From contig CAVYUN010000002.1 in assembly GCA_963771735.1 (NCBI GenBank), positions 744,001-808,000 on the forward strand: a stretch of 64,000 nt of DNA, read 5' to 3'. The translations under genes were made by a program, and so were the position numbers. The stretch's first letter is position 1, and every line of letters begins with the position of its first letter. Below the pieces are notes generated by a model. The model had not been told where the DNA came from. It saw only the letters and a list, made by a program, of their open reading frames with translations, and did not search any database. Positions 1 through 8,944 of this stretch are shown here, in pieces. The stretch is from 66-474 sp963771735. GTDB lineage: Bacteria; Pseudomonadota; Gammaproteobacteria; Xanthomonadales; Rhodanobacteraceae.

Positions 1-452
1 ACTGGGTGCATCTGCTCGGCAACATGCTGTTCCTTGTGATCTTCGGGTTGCCTGCGGAGCGGGCGCTCGGCTCGTGGCGGTTCCTGTTCCTGTTCCTGAT
101 CGGCGGGGCGTTTGCCAACCTGGTCGGCGCGTGGACGCTGTCCGGACAGTTGCGCCCGATCATCGGTTGCAGCGGTGCGGTATCGGCCACGCTGGGCGCC
201 TATCTGGCGTTGTTCCCGCGTGCCCACCTCGGCCTTGTCCTGCCGCTGGGCCTGTATTTCCAGTTCATAAGGGTGCCGGCGGCCTTGTTGATCGGCATGT
301 GGGTATTGCTGCAGTTGCTGTTTACCTGGGCCGGACCCGGCTTCGGTGCCGTGGTGTGGTGGGCACACCTCGCCGGCTTCGGCTTCGGGATCCTGTTCGC
401 GGTGATTTCACGCGGCGCGGTGGAGCGCAGGTTGAGGCGGCGGTCATATTGA
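1..452 (+). CDS. Rhomboid family intramembrane serine protease (3' part)
   Basis: The gene is cut by the left edge of the window; the reading frame is open from base 3. Rhomboids cleave transmembrane substrates inside the inner membrane with a Ser-His dyad. Counting from the GTG at base 6, the visible part has HLLGN at residues 2-6 (the His/Asn pair of the second helix). The catalytic serine is S56 in GCSGAVSA, and the catalytic histidine is H121 in WWAHLAGFGFG. About five hydrophobic segments are visible and the tail is short and basic (ERRLRRR). The first helix and true start lie upstream. Family assignment is firm; the substrate is unknown. Confidence 0.88.
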   Translation, partial: WVHLLGNMLFLVIFGLPAERALGSWRFLFLFLIGGAFANLVGAWTLSGQLRPIIGCSGAVSATLGAYLALFPRAHLGLVLPLGLYFQFIRVPAALLIGMWVLLQLLFTWAGPGFGAVVWWAHLAGFGFGILFAVISRGAVERRLRRRSY

Positions 453-487
453 TTGCGATCATCCTGATCGCCGCGCATTGAAGAAAC

Positions 488-1282
488 TCATACACGAGTG
501 TTCGATTCGGATATCGGAACATCGGAACGGTTTTCCGTGGCCCGATTCTTCATGCTAGCCGCTGCGACTGGAGCATCCAGGGCGGTGTGCGCGAAGCGTT
601 CCAGCAACGCGCGCGCAGCGGCGGTTTCGATGACGGCGGCAGCCAGTGCGTCGGGATCCGTCCCTTCTTCGCGCAATACATCGGCGCGCGCGGCGATGTA
701 TGCGCGCATCACATCGACCGTGAACTCGGGGTGGAATTGGGTCGACAGCGTGCTCGGTGCATAGCGTAGCCACTGATGCGGATCGCGCTCCGAACGGCCC
801 AGGACTTCGGCACCCGGTGGCGGCTCCAGCACCGATTGGCGATGCGTGGTGTGGGCGGGGAACGAAGCATGCAAACTTTCCGGCCAATCGGCCACGCCCG
901 GTTCGCTGCGGGTGACGCTGTGCGTGCCGATCTCGCGACCCGCAGGCAGCCACCCAACCCTGCCGCCCAAGGCGTGCGCCATAAGCTGGTGGCCATAACA
1001 GACACCAAACAGTGGGAGCGCTGAGTCCATCGCGCAACGGATCCAGCCGGCGGTGCGTTCGCTCCAGTCCGCGCGGTCGGTGACCATCGCCGCCGAACCG
1101 GTGATCACCGCACCGGCGACCTCATCCGGATTCGGCAACGCCTCGCCCTCATCCACGCGGACCACGCACATTTGCGTGGCATGGAGTCGCATGGCTGTAC
1201 GGAACCAGTCGGCGAACCCGCCGAAGCGTGGCAGCAGGGCATCCGGCGCTTCGCCGGTCTGGATCAAAAGCAAGGGACGCAT
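488..1282 (-). CDS. Class I glutamine amidotransferase (GATase1, GuaA-N-like)
   Basis: This 264-residue protein has the glutamine amidotransferase fold. The nucleophile is C95 in FGVCYGHQ, and the His/Glu pair is H184/E186 in TQFHPEF. GAVITGSAAMV near residues 57-67 matches the oxyanion-loop region seen in YebG/GuaA-like amidotransferases. It is a stand-alone domain without a fused synthetase, as in GATases that serve a separate acceptor enzyme or act as gamma-glutamyl hydrolases; the acceptor is unknown. The ATG at 1282 is preferred because the protein then begins directly with the first beta strand (MRPLLLIQTG); a start at 1342 would add 20 atypical residues. The C-terminal 30 residues are polar and poorly conserved in appearance. 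Confidence 0.82.
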   Translation of the reverse strand: MRPLLLIQTGEAPDALLPRFGGFADWFRTAMRLHATQMCVVRVDEGEALPNPDEVAGAVITGSAAMVTDRADWSERTAGWIRCAMDSALPLFGVCYGHQLMAHALGGRVGWLPAGREIGTHSVTRSEPGVADWPESLHASFPAHTTHRQSVLEPPPGAEVLGRSERDPHQWLRYAPSTLSTQFHPEFTVDVMRAYIAARADVLREEGTDPDALAAAVIETAAARALLERFAHTALDAPVAAASMKNRATENRSDVPISESNTRV

Positions 1283-1394
1283 GCGGCTTACTTCGAATGG
1301 CGATACCGCGCAGCATAACGACACCCGGGCGATGGCGGCCATCCCTGGCCGGCTTGCGCAGCGCGATCAGCAGAAAAGTCAGATGGTTGGCGAA

Positions 1395-1682
1395 TCAGCC
1401 ACCGCTGCTCTCGGGGGCGTCATCGGCCTTTTTCATCTTCATCGAGTCGCCGTGCTTCTTCATCGCGCCGTGATGCATTGCATCCTTTTTCATCATGGCG
1501 TCGTGCTTCATCATGCCGTGTTTCATCGAGTCCTTTTTCATCATCGCGTCCCCGTGCATGCCGTCGTGGGACATCGCGGAACTGGAACTGGCCGGCATGG
1601 CATTTTGCGCAAGGGCCGGCGTGCAGGCAAAAGCACCCAGGACGGCGGCAATGGAGAGCGCGGAGAGCATTCGGGTATTCAT
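1395..1682 (-). CDS. Pentapeptide MXKDX-repeat Met/Lys/His-rich secreted protein
   Basis: A 95-residue protein with a Sec signal peptide (residues 1 to about 25, ending PALAQ). The mature part is almost wholly Met, Lys, His, Asp and Ser, in imperfect repeats such as MMKKDSMKHG and MMKHDAMMKKD. This is the low-complexity MXKDX family. No enzyme motif is present. So many exposed methionines and histidines suggest metal (Cu/Ag) binding or use as a sacrificial methionine sink in the periplasm; that is inference. It lies 91 bp downstream of the nrsF-like gene on the same strand, so it is likely the last gene of the sigma-factor operon. The ATG at 1682 is chosen because the signal peptide starts there; the longer in-frame extension lacks signal-peptide character. 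Confidence 0.8.
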   Translation of the reverse strand: MNTRMLSALSIAAVLGAFACTPALAQNAMPASSSSAMSHDGMHGDAMMKKDSMKHGMMKHDAMMKKDAMHHGAMKKHGDSMKMKKADDAPESSGG

Positions 1683-1773
1683 GGATGAATCCTTCTGGCT
1701 GGAAAGGGAAGTGACGAAGACGGCTGCACCGCCTCCGCTTTCCTTCTTCGCCAGAACCACGCCGCCGGTTACA

Positions 1774-2427
1774 TCAACGTCGCGACAGCAACCGTCCGCC
1801 CATGGCTGCATTCGCCGCAATTACGATGCCCACCGCCAACGCGTGGGTGAGCAAGTCGGTCGCCGCGGCGTCGTAGGCATGGCAGATTTCCAGCAGGCTG
1901 GCCGAAGCCCCCGCACTGGCCAGGCCCACCATCACTGCGGCAAGCATCGGGCGCAGCGGGCAGGCACGGCGCAGCAGCCAGATCATCAGGGCCGACAGCG
2001 GAATCGAGAAGCCGATGATGAACACCAGGCAATCGGCGGATTGGTGGATCGAGGCGATGCTGGTGCCGGGTGCGAGCCACGTGCGCAGGCAGCCCAGCCC
2101 GCTGGCGCCGATCCACAACAGCGCGCCGGGCAGTGGCAGCCACGCCCACGCGCGTGAACGTCCCGGCACGCCGAGCACGAAAGCCGCCCAAGCGGCGCAG
2201 ACGGTCGTCAGCACCGCGCCGGCGGCGGCCCAGGCGAGATCGGGCGCGCCGGCCCAGCGGCGCAGCATCGGGGCGGCACCGTAATGCATCAACAGCACCA
2301 GCGCGATCGCCGCCACCGCCAGCAGCCAGCCGAGCGTGCGCAGCCAGGGCGGTGGCAGGCGCCGAACCGGTGTCAACTCGGCGCCGAGCGTGTCGATCAG
2401 TAGCTGATGGTGTGAATCGGACGACAT
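1774..2427 (-). CDS. nrsF: NrsF-type anti-sigma factor (DUF1109), integral membrane
   Basis: A 217-residue inner-membrane protein with about six hydrophobic helices and a short cytoplasmic N-terminus, the usual length and shape of DUF1109/NrsF. Known NrsF proteins hold a cognate ECF sigma factor (SigF of Caulobacter) inactive and sense chromate, cadmium or oxidants through cysteines. Several cysteines are present here, in TTVCAAW, GLGCLRTW, SADCLVF, RRACPL and LEICHAYD; the last two pairs are the best sensor candidates. It starts 6 bp after the stop codon of the sigma-factor gene, so the two are translationally close and form one operon. The name rests on family and context, not on a demonstrated function. 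Confidence 0.85.
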   Translation of the reverse strand: MSSDSHHQLLIDTLGAELTPVRRLPPPWLRTLGWLLAVAAIALVLLMHYGAAPMLRRWAGAPDLAWAAAGAVLTTVCAAWAAFVLGVPGRSRAWAWLPLPGALLWIGASGLGCLRTWLAPGTSIASIHQSADCLVFIIGFSIPLSALMIWLLRRACPLRPMLAAVMVGLASAGASASLLEICHAYDAAATDLLTHALAVGIVIAANAAMGGRLLSRR

Positions 2428-2433
2428 GGTTTT

Positions 2434-3090
2434 CTACGGTTCTCCGTGCATGCGATCGCGCAGTGCCTTGAGCGCGCGGTGCAGGTTGACTTTCAGGGCA
2501 CCGGTGCTGCGGCCGGTGGCGGCGGCCGCTTCGGCCAGCGAGCGCTCCTTGAGGCCCAATTGCTCCATGGCTTCGCGTTGGCCCGGTGGCAGTTCCGCGA
2601 TCGCCGCATGCAGTCGCGCCGCTTCTTGCGCGCGTTCGCTCGCGGCGCTTGCGTCGTCGTGACCCGCGGCAAGGTCGGAGGCGATTTCATCGTGCACCTC
2701 GCGGCGCTGGTGTCGGCCCTGGCTGCGCAGGGAGTCGATCGCGCGCCTGCCGGCGATGGCGGCGAGCCAGGCGTCGTAAGAGCGGGACGGATCGTAGGTA
2801 TGCCGCACACGATGAAGCGTGAGCAGGGTTTCCTGCACCACGTCGTCGAGGGTGTGTGGCGGCACGCCATGCCGGCGCGCCACGCTGCGGATCAACCCAA
2901 CGGAATCAGCCAGCACGCTTTCATAGGCCTGCCGATCGCCCGCCTGCGCGGCAGCCATCCAGGCGGCGCGCCGCCGATCGGCTGTCTGTCTATCGTTGGC
3001 AGGAGCGGCTGACACGGGAAAGCGGCGATCCGATGGCTCGATCAGGTCGCCATCTAGTACCCATGCGGCGTCTGCGGTCAAGAGGGACAT
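2434..3090 (-). CDS. sigF: ECF RNA polymerase sigma factor, SigF-like
   Basis: A 218-residue sigma-70 family protein of the ECF type. Region 2 spans roughly residues 50-120 (core helix around LDDVVQETLLTLHRVR). Region 4 spans roughly residues 160-212, with the helix-turn-helix around ERSLAEAAAATGRSTGALKV. It is followed directly by its NrsF-type regulator. A GTAACC-N16-CGAA promoter sits just upstream at 3123-3148, predicting transcription start near 3116 and a leader of about 26 nt to the ATG at 3090, which supports this start. An internal Met at 2958 would give a more typical 174-residue ECF factor, so the N-terminal 44 residues are uncertain. The symbol follows the Caulobacter pair and is by analogy. 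Confidence 0.85.
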   Translation of the reverse strand: MSLLTADAAWVLDGDLIEPSDRRFPVSAAPANDRQTADRRRAAWMAAAQAGDRQAYESVLADSVGLIRSVARRHGVPPHTLDDVVQETLLTLHRVRHTYDPSRSYDAWLAAIAGRRAIDSLRSQGRHQRREVHDEIASDLAAGHDDASAASERAQEAARLHAAIAELPPGQREAMEQLGLKERSLAEAAAATGRSTGALKVNLHRALKALRDRMHGEP

Positions 3091-3122
3091 TCCGGGTGCC
3101 GGTTGGCGGGTTCATGATCTGA

Positions 3123-3148
3123 TTCGCTGCATCCACCGGCGGGGTTAC
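3123..3148 (-). promoter_or_regulatory. Predicted SigF-type ECF promoter of the sigma factor operon
   Basis: Read on the minus strand, GTAACC (3143-3148) is followed by exactly 16 bases and then CGAA (3123-3126). This matches the SigF promoter motif I recall from Caulobacter (GTAACC-N16-CGAA). It lies about 33 bp upstream of the sigma gene start, so autoregulation is predicted. Confidence 0.72.
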
Positions 3149-3171
3149 CGCGTAACGGCAACATGCGCAGT

Positions 3172-3197
3172 GTAACCGGTGCGGGCGTCGTGACGAA
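3172..3197 (+). promoter_or_regulatory. Predicted SigF-type ECF promoter of msrB
   Basis: On the plus strand, GTAACC (3172-3177) is followed by 16 bases and then CGAA (3194-3197). It has the same motif and spacing as the divergent copy at 3123-3148. It points toward msrB, giving a leader of roughly 135 nt. Two exact copies back to back within 75 bp are very unlikely by chance. Confidence 0.72.
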
Positions 3198-3339
3198 TAC
3201 ACCCTCGAAAGCTTCATCACAAACGCGCCTTCATGGTCTTTTTGTTGCTCGCCTGCCCCGGCGGCGCCCCGCCATCCCGGCGCGCATGTTTGTTCCTTGA
3301 CCTTCGGCTGGACCCGACACGATCTTCAGGAGGCATGCC

Positions 3340-3957
3340 ATGTCCCGCGACGATGAGACTTCGATGGCCGATCGACGCCGATTCCTGCGGTTTGCCGCCG
3401 CCGCCGGCGCGCTGGCGCTGGCAAGCGGTTTCGCCCTGCCGCACCTGTTGGCCGCGGGAGCGGATGGCGATCAGCCCGGACTGATCCATACCCAGCCTGG
3501 CAGCGTGCTTCTGGAAGTTTTCGCCGATGACGGCCGTGATCTCGGTGCGCAGCGCCTGCCCCGGCTGGTGCTGAGCGACGCGGAATGGCGCCGGCGACTG
3601 TCCCCGGAAGCCTTCGAAATCCTGCGCCGTGCAGGCACCGAGCGTGCCTTCAGCGGAAAGCATGAGCGTCCGGAGGCGCGTGGTTTGTACCGCTGTGCGG
3701 GTTGCGGCACCGCGCTCTACGACGACGCGACCCAGTTCGATTCCGGTACCGGCTGGCCGAGCTTCTGGCAGCCGATTTCGAAACTCAACGTGATCGAGCG
3801 CAATGACACCAGTTTCGGCATGCTGCGTACGGAAATCCGCTGCGCACGCTGCGAAGGCCATCTCGGCCACGTTTTCGACGACGGCCCACAGCCGACCGGA
3901 TTGCGTTACTGCATGAATTCGGTGGCATTGCGTTTCGTGGCGCGTAAGACGGCCTGA
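3340..3957 (+). CDS. msrB: Peptide-methionine (R)-S-oxide reductase, Tat-exported
   Basis: MsrB reduces methionine-R-sulfoxide in proteins. This 205-residue protein has a twin-arginine signal (R12-R13-R14-FLRF, then a hydrophobic stretch to about residue 37), so the folded enzyme is probably exported to the periplasm. The catalytic domain starts near residue 75. It has the two zinc CXXC pairs (C119/C122 and C168/C171) and the resolving-type active site RYCMNS with catalytic C191. No MsrA domain is fused. AGGAGG at 3328-3333 lies 6 nt before the ATG, fixing the start. It is divergent from the SigF/NrsF operon and carries a matching upstream promoter, so it is likely a regulon member. Confidence 0.93.
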   Translation: MSRDDETSMADRRRFLRFAAAAGALALASGFALPHLLAAGADGDQPGLIHTQPGSVLLEVFADDGRDLGAQRLPRLVLSDAEWRRRLSPEAFEILRRAGTERAFSGKHERPEARGLYRCAGCGTALYDDATQFDSGTGWPSFWQPISKLNVIERNDTSFGMLRTEIRCARCEGHLGHVFDDGPQPTGLRYCMNSVALRFVARKTA

Positions 3958-3960
3958 GCG

Positions 3961-5760
3961 TCATTCGCTGGCGGGCAGTACCGACAACACTTCTTCGACG
4001 GTGGTGAGCCCGCGCCGCACTTGCGTGGCCGCCGAAATGCGCAGGGGTTGCATGCCCTCTTCCAGCGCGAAGCCGGTGAAGGCACCGAGATCGAGCTGTG
4101 CAGTGACCATGCCGCGCAGGCGCGGACTGATGGGCATCATTTCGTATACGCCGGTGCGCCCGAGGTAGCCGGTGTTGCGGCATTCCAGGCACCCGACGGG
4201 CTCGTAGACTTCGGCAGGCGCCGGCAGCACCCAGCCGCGCGTGAGCACCGACCAGGTCTGCGGGTCCTGCTTGGCCTTGACCTTGCAGTGCGGGCACAGC
4301 GTGCGCACGAGGCGTTGCGCGACCACGCCTGCCAGGGTGGATTGGATCAGGTAATGCGGGACACCCAGGTCGAGCAGGCGCGTGATCGCGGACGGTGCGT
4401 CGTTGGTGTGCAGCGTGGACAACACGAGGTGTCCGGTCAGCGATGCCTGTACCGCCATCTGCGCGGTTTCGAGATCGCGGATCTCGCCGACCATGATGAT
4501 GTCGGGGTCCTGACGCAGCAGCGTGCGCACGCCGGCCGCGAAATCGAAATCGATCGCCGGTTGCACCTGCGACTGGTTGAACTCCGACGCGACCATCTCG
4601 ATCGGATCCTCGACGGTGCAGACGTTGAGTTCCGGCCGCGCGAGATGCTTGAGCGTGGAATACAGGGTGGTGGTCTTGCCCGAGCCGGTAGGTCCGGTGA
4701 CCAGCACGATGCCGTGCGGACGCTCCACCATCGTCCGCCAGGTTTCTTCTTCCTCCGACGAAAAGCCGAGTTGCGCGAACTGCTTGACCACGATGTCTGG
4801 GTCGAAGATGCGCATCACGATCTTCTCGCCGAACGCGGTCGGCATCGAGGAAATGCGCAGCTCCACTTCGCGGCCGCTGGCCGAGCGGGTCTTGATGCGG
4901 CCGTCCTGCGGGCGGCGTTTTTCGGCCACGTCGAGGCGCGCGAGGATCTTGATGCGCGCGGTGACCGCGGTCATCACCGCCGGCGGCAGTTCGAACACCT
5001 TGTGCAAGATGCCGTCGATGCGGAAGCGCAGTTGCGCGGTTTCGCGGCGGGGTTCGAGGTGGATGTCCGAGGCGCGTTGCTCGAATGCGTACTGCAGCAG
5101 CCAGTCGACGATGTGGACGACGTGGCGGTCGTCGGCGCCGATCTCGCCGGACTTGCCGAGTTCCAGCAGCTGCTCGAAATTCAGGATCGCCGAGCCGTCC
5201 ATCGAATCCTGCTTGGCCTCGCGCGCCTTGGCGATCGAGCGCTGTACGCCGTAAAACTCCATCAGGTAGCGATGGATGTCCAGCGGATTGGCGACGACGC
5301 GCTTGATCTCGCGCCTGAGCATCTGCGAAAGGTCGGCTGCCCAGTGGGTGTCGAACGGTTCCGCGCTGGCGAACGTCACCTTGCCCTGGGCGACTTCGAT
5401 CGGCAGGATGCGGTGGCGCTGGGCGTAGGCCTGGCTGACGGCCTGTGTCACCGCCGCCGCGTCGATCTTCATGGGATCGATCTTGAGATAGGGCAGCCCG
5501 GCCTTGTCGGCCAGCCAGACCGTCAGTGATTCCACCGTCAGCGGCTTGCCGGGATCGGTGCGGTTGTCCGGCTTGGCGCTGGCGATCACGACCAGCGGGT
5601 GCAGTTCGACCGCACCGCGGCCTGCGCGGCTGGTCGCCCGGATGCGCTTGGCGTCCTCGGCGGCGAGCAGTCCGTCGGCAATCAGCGCCGCCAGCACCTC
5701 GCCCAACTCCAGGCGTCCGCTGCGTCCGAGTGTCGCTGCCGATTTGGGAATGGCCGACAT
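3961..5760 (-). CDS. GspE/PilB-type secretion ATPase
   Basis: A 599-residue cytoplasmic AAA-type ATPase of the GspE/PulE/PilB family, which powers type II secretion or type IV pilus assembly. The N-terminal MshEN/GspE-N region is at about residues 75-170. An N2-like domain at about 210-340 contains ASDIHLEP. The Walker A is GPTGSGKT at 356-363, the Asp box is VEDPIE, Walker B is IIMVGEIRD, and the His box is LSTLHTND. The zinc-binding pairs are C489/C492 and C524/C527. No other secretion gene is adjacent, so GspE and PilB cannot be told apart from context; the N-terminal extension of about 75 residues fits xanthomonad-type orphan copies. It converges with msrB, with a gap of only 3 bp. Confidence 0.88.
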   Translation of the reverse strand: MSAIPKSAATLGRSGRLELGEVLAALIADGLLAAEDAKRIRATSRAGRGAVELHPLVVIASAKPDNRTDPGKPLTVESLTVWLADKAGLPYLKIDPMKIDAAAVTQAVSQAYAQRHRILPIEVAQGKVTFASAEPFDTHWAADLSQMLRREIKRVVANPLDIHRYLMEFYGVQRSIAKAREAKQDSMDGSAILNFEQLLELGKSGEIGADDRHVVHIVDWLLQYAFEQRASDIHLEPRRETAQLRFRIDGILHKVFELPPAVMTAVTARIKILARLDVAEKRRPQDGRIKTRSASGREVELRISSMPTAFGEKIVMRIFDPDIVVKQFAQLGFSSEEEETWRTMVERPHGIVLVTGPTGSGKTTTLYSTLKHLARPELNVCTVEDPIEMVASEFNQSQVQPAIDFDFAAGVRTLLRQDPDIIMVGEIRDLETAQMAVQASLTGHLVLSTLHTNDAPSAITRLLDLGVPHYLIQSTLAGVVAQRLVRTLCPHCKVKAKQDPQTWSVLTRGWVLPAPAEVYEPVGCLECRNTGYLGRTGVYEMMPISPRLRGMVTAQLDLGAFTGFALEEGMQPLRISAATQVRRGLTTVEEVLSVLPASE

Positions 5761-5824
5761 CGCATGCCCTGCTTTCGGAATGGCCGGAATCCGTGAAGAT
5801 CACTGGGGACTTCGGCCTCGCGGC

Positions 5825-5830
5825 TATACT
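5825..5830 (+). promoter_or_regulatory. Possible -10 element upstream of glyQ
   Basis: TATACT at 5825-5830 is a near-consensus -10 hexamer; the -35 region (about 5802-5807) is poor. Transcription would start near 5837. That favours the TTG at 5863 over the TTG at 5839 as the glyQ start. Confidence 0.35.
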
Positions 5831-5838
5831 AACGCGCT

Positions 5839-6750
5839 TTGTGTGCGAGCCCGGGGACGCAGTTGGCAGGACCGACTTTCCAGGACGTGATTCAGATCCT
5901 GAACCGCTATTGGGCGGCGCAGGGCTGCGTGCTGTTGCAGCCGCTGGATCTGGAAGTCGGCGCAGGCACGTTCCACCCGGCCACCTTCCTGCGCTCGCTA
6001 GGGCCGGCGCCGTGGGCCGCGGCCTACGTGCAGCCGTGCCGGCGGCCGACCGACGGACGCTACGGCGAGAATCCCAACCGCCTGCAGCAGTACTACCAGT
6101 ATCAGGTCGTGCTCAAACCCAATCCCGACGACGTGCTGGAGCGCTATTTCGGTTCCCTGCGCGAACTTGGCATCGATCCGCTGGTGCACGATTTACGCTT
6201 GGTCGAGGACAACTGGGAATCGCCCACGCTGGGCGCGTGGGGCTTGGGCTGGGAAGTCTGGCTGAACGGGATGGAGGTCACCCAGTTCACCTATTTCCAG
6301 CAGGCCGGTGGTCTGGAATGCAAGCCGGTGACCGCCGAGATCACCTACGGCCTCGAACGGCTGGCGATGTACCTGCAAAACGTCGACAGCGTGTTCGATC
6401 TGGTATGGACCACCGCACCACACGGCGTGGTGCGCTACGGCGACGTGTTCCACCGCAACGAGGTCGAACAGAGCGCCTACAACTTCGAACACGCCGACAC
6501 AAAAGAACTGTTCCACCGTTTCGACGCCTGCGAAGCCGAAGCCAAACGACTGGTCGAATTGAACCTGCCGCTGCCCGCCTACGAGCAGGTGATGAAAGCC
6601 AGCCACGCTTTCAATCTGCTGGATGCGCGCCGTGCGATTTCGGTCACCGAACGCCAGCGCTACATCCTGCGCGTGCGCGCCCTGGCGCATGCGGTTGCGC
6701 AAGCATGGGTCGCGCCACGCGATGCAGGAGCGGAGGCAGCGCATGGCTGA
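5839..6750 (+). CDS. glyQ: Glycine--tRNA ligase alpha subunit
   Basis: GlyQ is the catalytic subunit of the alpha2-beta2 glycyl-tRNA synthetase; it activates glycine and charges tRNA-Gly with GlyS. The protein follows the family from end to end: TFQDVIQILNRYWAAQGC, EVGAGTFHPATF, RRPTDGRYGENPNRLQ, VEDNWESPTLGAWGLGWE and ITYGLERLAMY are visible. Length is about 303 residues, as in E. coli. The N-terminus is uncertain: TTG at 5839 gives eight extra residues, while TTG at 5863 gives a start directly before the conserved AGPTFQD and fits the promoter better. It overlaps glyS by 8 bp, so the two are coupled. Confidence 0.95.
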   Translation: MCASPGTQLAGPTFQDVIQILNRYWAAQGCVLLQPLDLEVGAGTFHPATFLRSLGPAPWAAAYVQPCRRPTDGRYGENPNRLQQYYQYQVVLKPNPDDVLERYFGSLRELGIDPLVHDLRLVEDNWESPTLGAWGLGWEVWLNGMEVTQFTYFQQAGGLECKPVTAEITYGLERLAMYLQNVDSVFDLVWTTAPHGVVRYGDVFHRNEVEQSAYNFEHADTKELFHRFDACEAEAKRLVELNLPLPAYEQVMKASHAFNLLDARRAISVTERQRYILRVRALAHAVAQAWVAPRDAGAEAAHG

Positions 6751-8942
6751 TACGGACATCATCGGCAAGGCCTTGCTGGTGGAAATCGGCGTGGAAGAAT
6801 TGCCGATCCTCTCGGTGGACACGCTGGCCAAGGCGTTCTTCGATGGCGTGGTCACTGGACTCAAGGCGCATGCCTTTGGCATGGACAGCAAGGAAGAAGA
6901 GCCGGTCGGAGGGTATTTGTGCACGCCCCGGCGACTGGCGGTGCATATCCCATGGGTGGCAAGTGCCCAGCCCGTTTTCGATTCCGAAACGCTCGGACCA
7001 CCCGTTTCGGCAGGATTCGATGCGGACGGCCAGCCGACCGCGGCCCTGATCGGGTTTGCCAAGCGCAACGGCGTTGATGTCAAGGACATCGAACGCAAAC
7101 ACACGGACAAGGGCGAACGTTTCCTGTGCCGCGTTCGATCGGGCGGGCAAACGCTCGCGCAGATGCTGCCGAAAATCGTCTCGGACGCGCTGGCCGGATT
7201 GCCGATCTCCAAACCGATGCGCTGGGGCGATCACGAGTTCGCGTTCGTGCGTCCGGTGCACTGGCTGGTCATGCTGCACGGCGACCGCGTGATCGAAGGC
7301 GAGTTGTTCGGCGTGAAAAGTGGCCGACAATCGCGCGGACATCGTTTCATGCATCCCGCGCCGGTGCATATCGCGGACGCCGACAGCTACGACGATGCCT
7401 TGCGTGCGGCGAAAGTGCTGGTCGATCCCATCGAGCGCCGCCAACGCATCTGCGACGAAGTCGCGCGCGTCGCGCCACCCGGCACGACACCGCGCCTCGA
7501 CGATGCGTTGCTGGACGAACTGGCCAACCTCAACGAATGGCCGGTGGCGATAGCATGCACCTTCGACAGGGATTTCCTGGCCGTGCCACACGAGGCGCTG
7601 GTCACGACCATGCGCGCAAACCAGAAATTCGTGCCGGTGTTCGATGCGGACGGCCAGCTCACCGAGCACTTCATCGGCATCGCCAACCTCGAATCGAAAG
7701 ATCCGGCGCAAATCCGGCACGGTTACGAGCGCGTAATCCGGCCGCGATTCGCCGACGCCAAGTATTTCTTCGACGAAGACATGAAAACGCCGCTGGCGTC
7801 GTTCCAGCATGGCCTGAAAGACGTCACCTACCAGAGGGCGTTGGGCAGCTTGTGGGACAAGACCATGCGAGTCGCCGAACTGGCGACAGTGATCGCCGAG
7901 CGGCTGCTGGCGCAGGGGATCGATGTCGATGTAGCGCAGGCGGCGCGTGTCGCGGGTCTGTCGCGTTGTGATCTGCTGACCCGCATGGTCGGCGAATTTC
8001 CGGAACTGCAGGGCGTGATGGGGCGTCACTACGCGACGGCGCAAGGCGAACCCGCCGTGGTCGCCAACGCGCTGGACGAGTTCTACCGCCCACGCAATGC
8101 CGGCGATGGCATTGCGGAAGGCGTGCTGGCGCAATGCGTGTCGCTGGCCGACAAGCTGGACACGCTGGCCGGCATTTTCGCGGTGGGCATGAAACCCACC
8201 GGCAACAAGGATCCGTTCGCCCTGCGCCGCACAGCGCTTGGGCTGGCGCGCACGCTGATCGAAGGAAACCTGGATCTCGATCTGGGTGGTTTGCTTAAAG
8301 AGGCGCTGGCAGGAATTCCCGATGCGGCTTTTGTTTCCTCCCGTCCGCAGTCCGGCGGGTCTGCCCCATCGGGCGTGAAGGACGGCAAGCAGGCACTGCG
8401 CCTGCAAGTTGCCGCGGAGTTGCATGATTTCATCCTCGAACGCCTGCGCAGTTACTACATCGAGCGGGGAATCACCGCGCAACAATTCGAGGCGGTCGCC
8501 GCGGTGCACCCCGCCAGCCTGGTCGATTTCGACCGCCGCCTGCGTGCGGTGGCAACCTTCGCGCAGCAACCCGAGGCCGAAAAACTGGCCGCTGCCAACA
8601 AGCGGGTCGCCAACATCCTGCGCAAGGAAGGCATCGATGTCGGAGCGGCGGCGAAGCATGGTATCGACCCGAACCTGCTGCACGAGCCGGCCGAGCAGGC
8701 GCTGGCTCAGGCTTTGGAGGCGGCGCGCAAGGACAATGCACCACGTCTCGAAGCCGATGCCGCTGCTCGTGATTACGCGGGTGCGTTGGCGCGCCTGTCG
8801 CAGTTGCAGGATCGCCATCGATGCCTTCTTCGATGCGGTCATGGTCATGGCCGAGGATCCTGCACTGCGGGCCAACCGTCTCGCCCTCTTGGCATGTATC
8901 AAGGCGTCTTTCGACGCGGTCGCCGACATCGCGCAGTTGTGA
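6743..8942 (+). CDS. glyS: Glycine--tRNA ligase beta subunit, frameshifted near 8810
   Basis: GlyS carries tRNA-binding and HD-like domains of the heterotetrameric glycyl-tRNA synthetase. The frame from the ATG at 6743 matches the family for about 689 codons, from LLVEIGVEELP to the DALR anticodon-binding region. At about 8810 the frame breaks. The conserved C-terminus (IDAFFDAVMVMAEDPALRAN, ending in DIAQL) continues in another frame from 8817 to the stop at 8940-8942. Removing one base (for example one G of the GG at 8809-8810) restores a full protein of about 731 residues. As written, the upstream frame runs on into the next gene and gives a 1,263-residue GlyS-sulfotransferase fusion. GlyS is essential, so a sequence error is likeliest. 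Confidence 0.9.
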
Positions 8943-8944
8943 GC

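Noticed and set aside
1395..1682. Short repeats resembling a CRISPR or tandem-repeat array
   Set aside because: The repeats are in-frame Met/Lys/His codons of the MXKDX protein, with no spacers.
3785..5803. 672-residue minus-strand frame over the GspE/PilB gene
   Set aside because: It runs in a different frame over the true ATPase; the Arg/His/Pro-rich sequence is typical of high-GC shadow translation.
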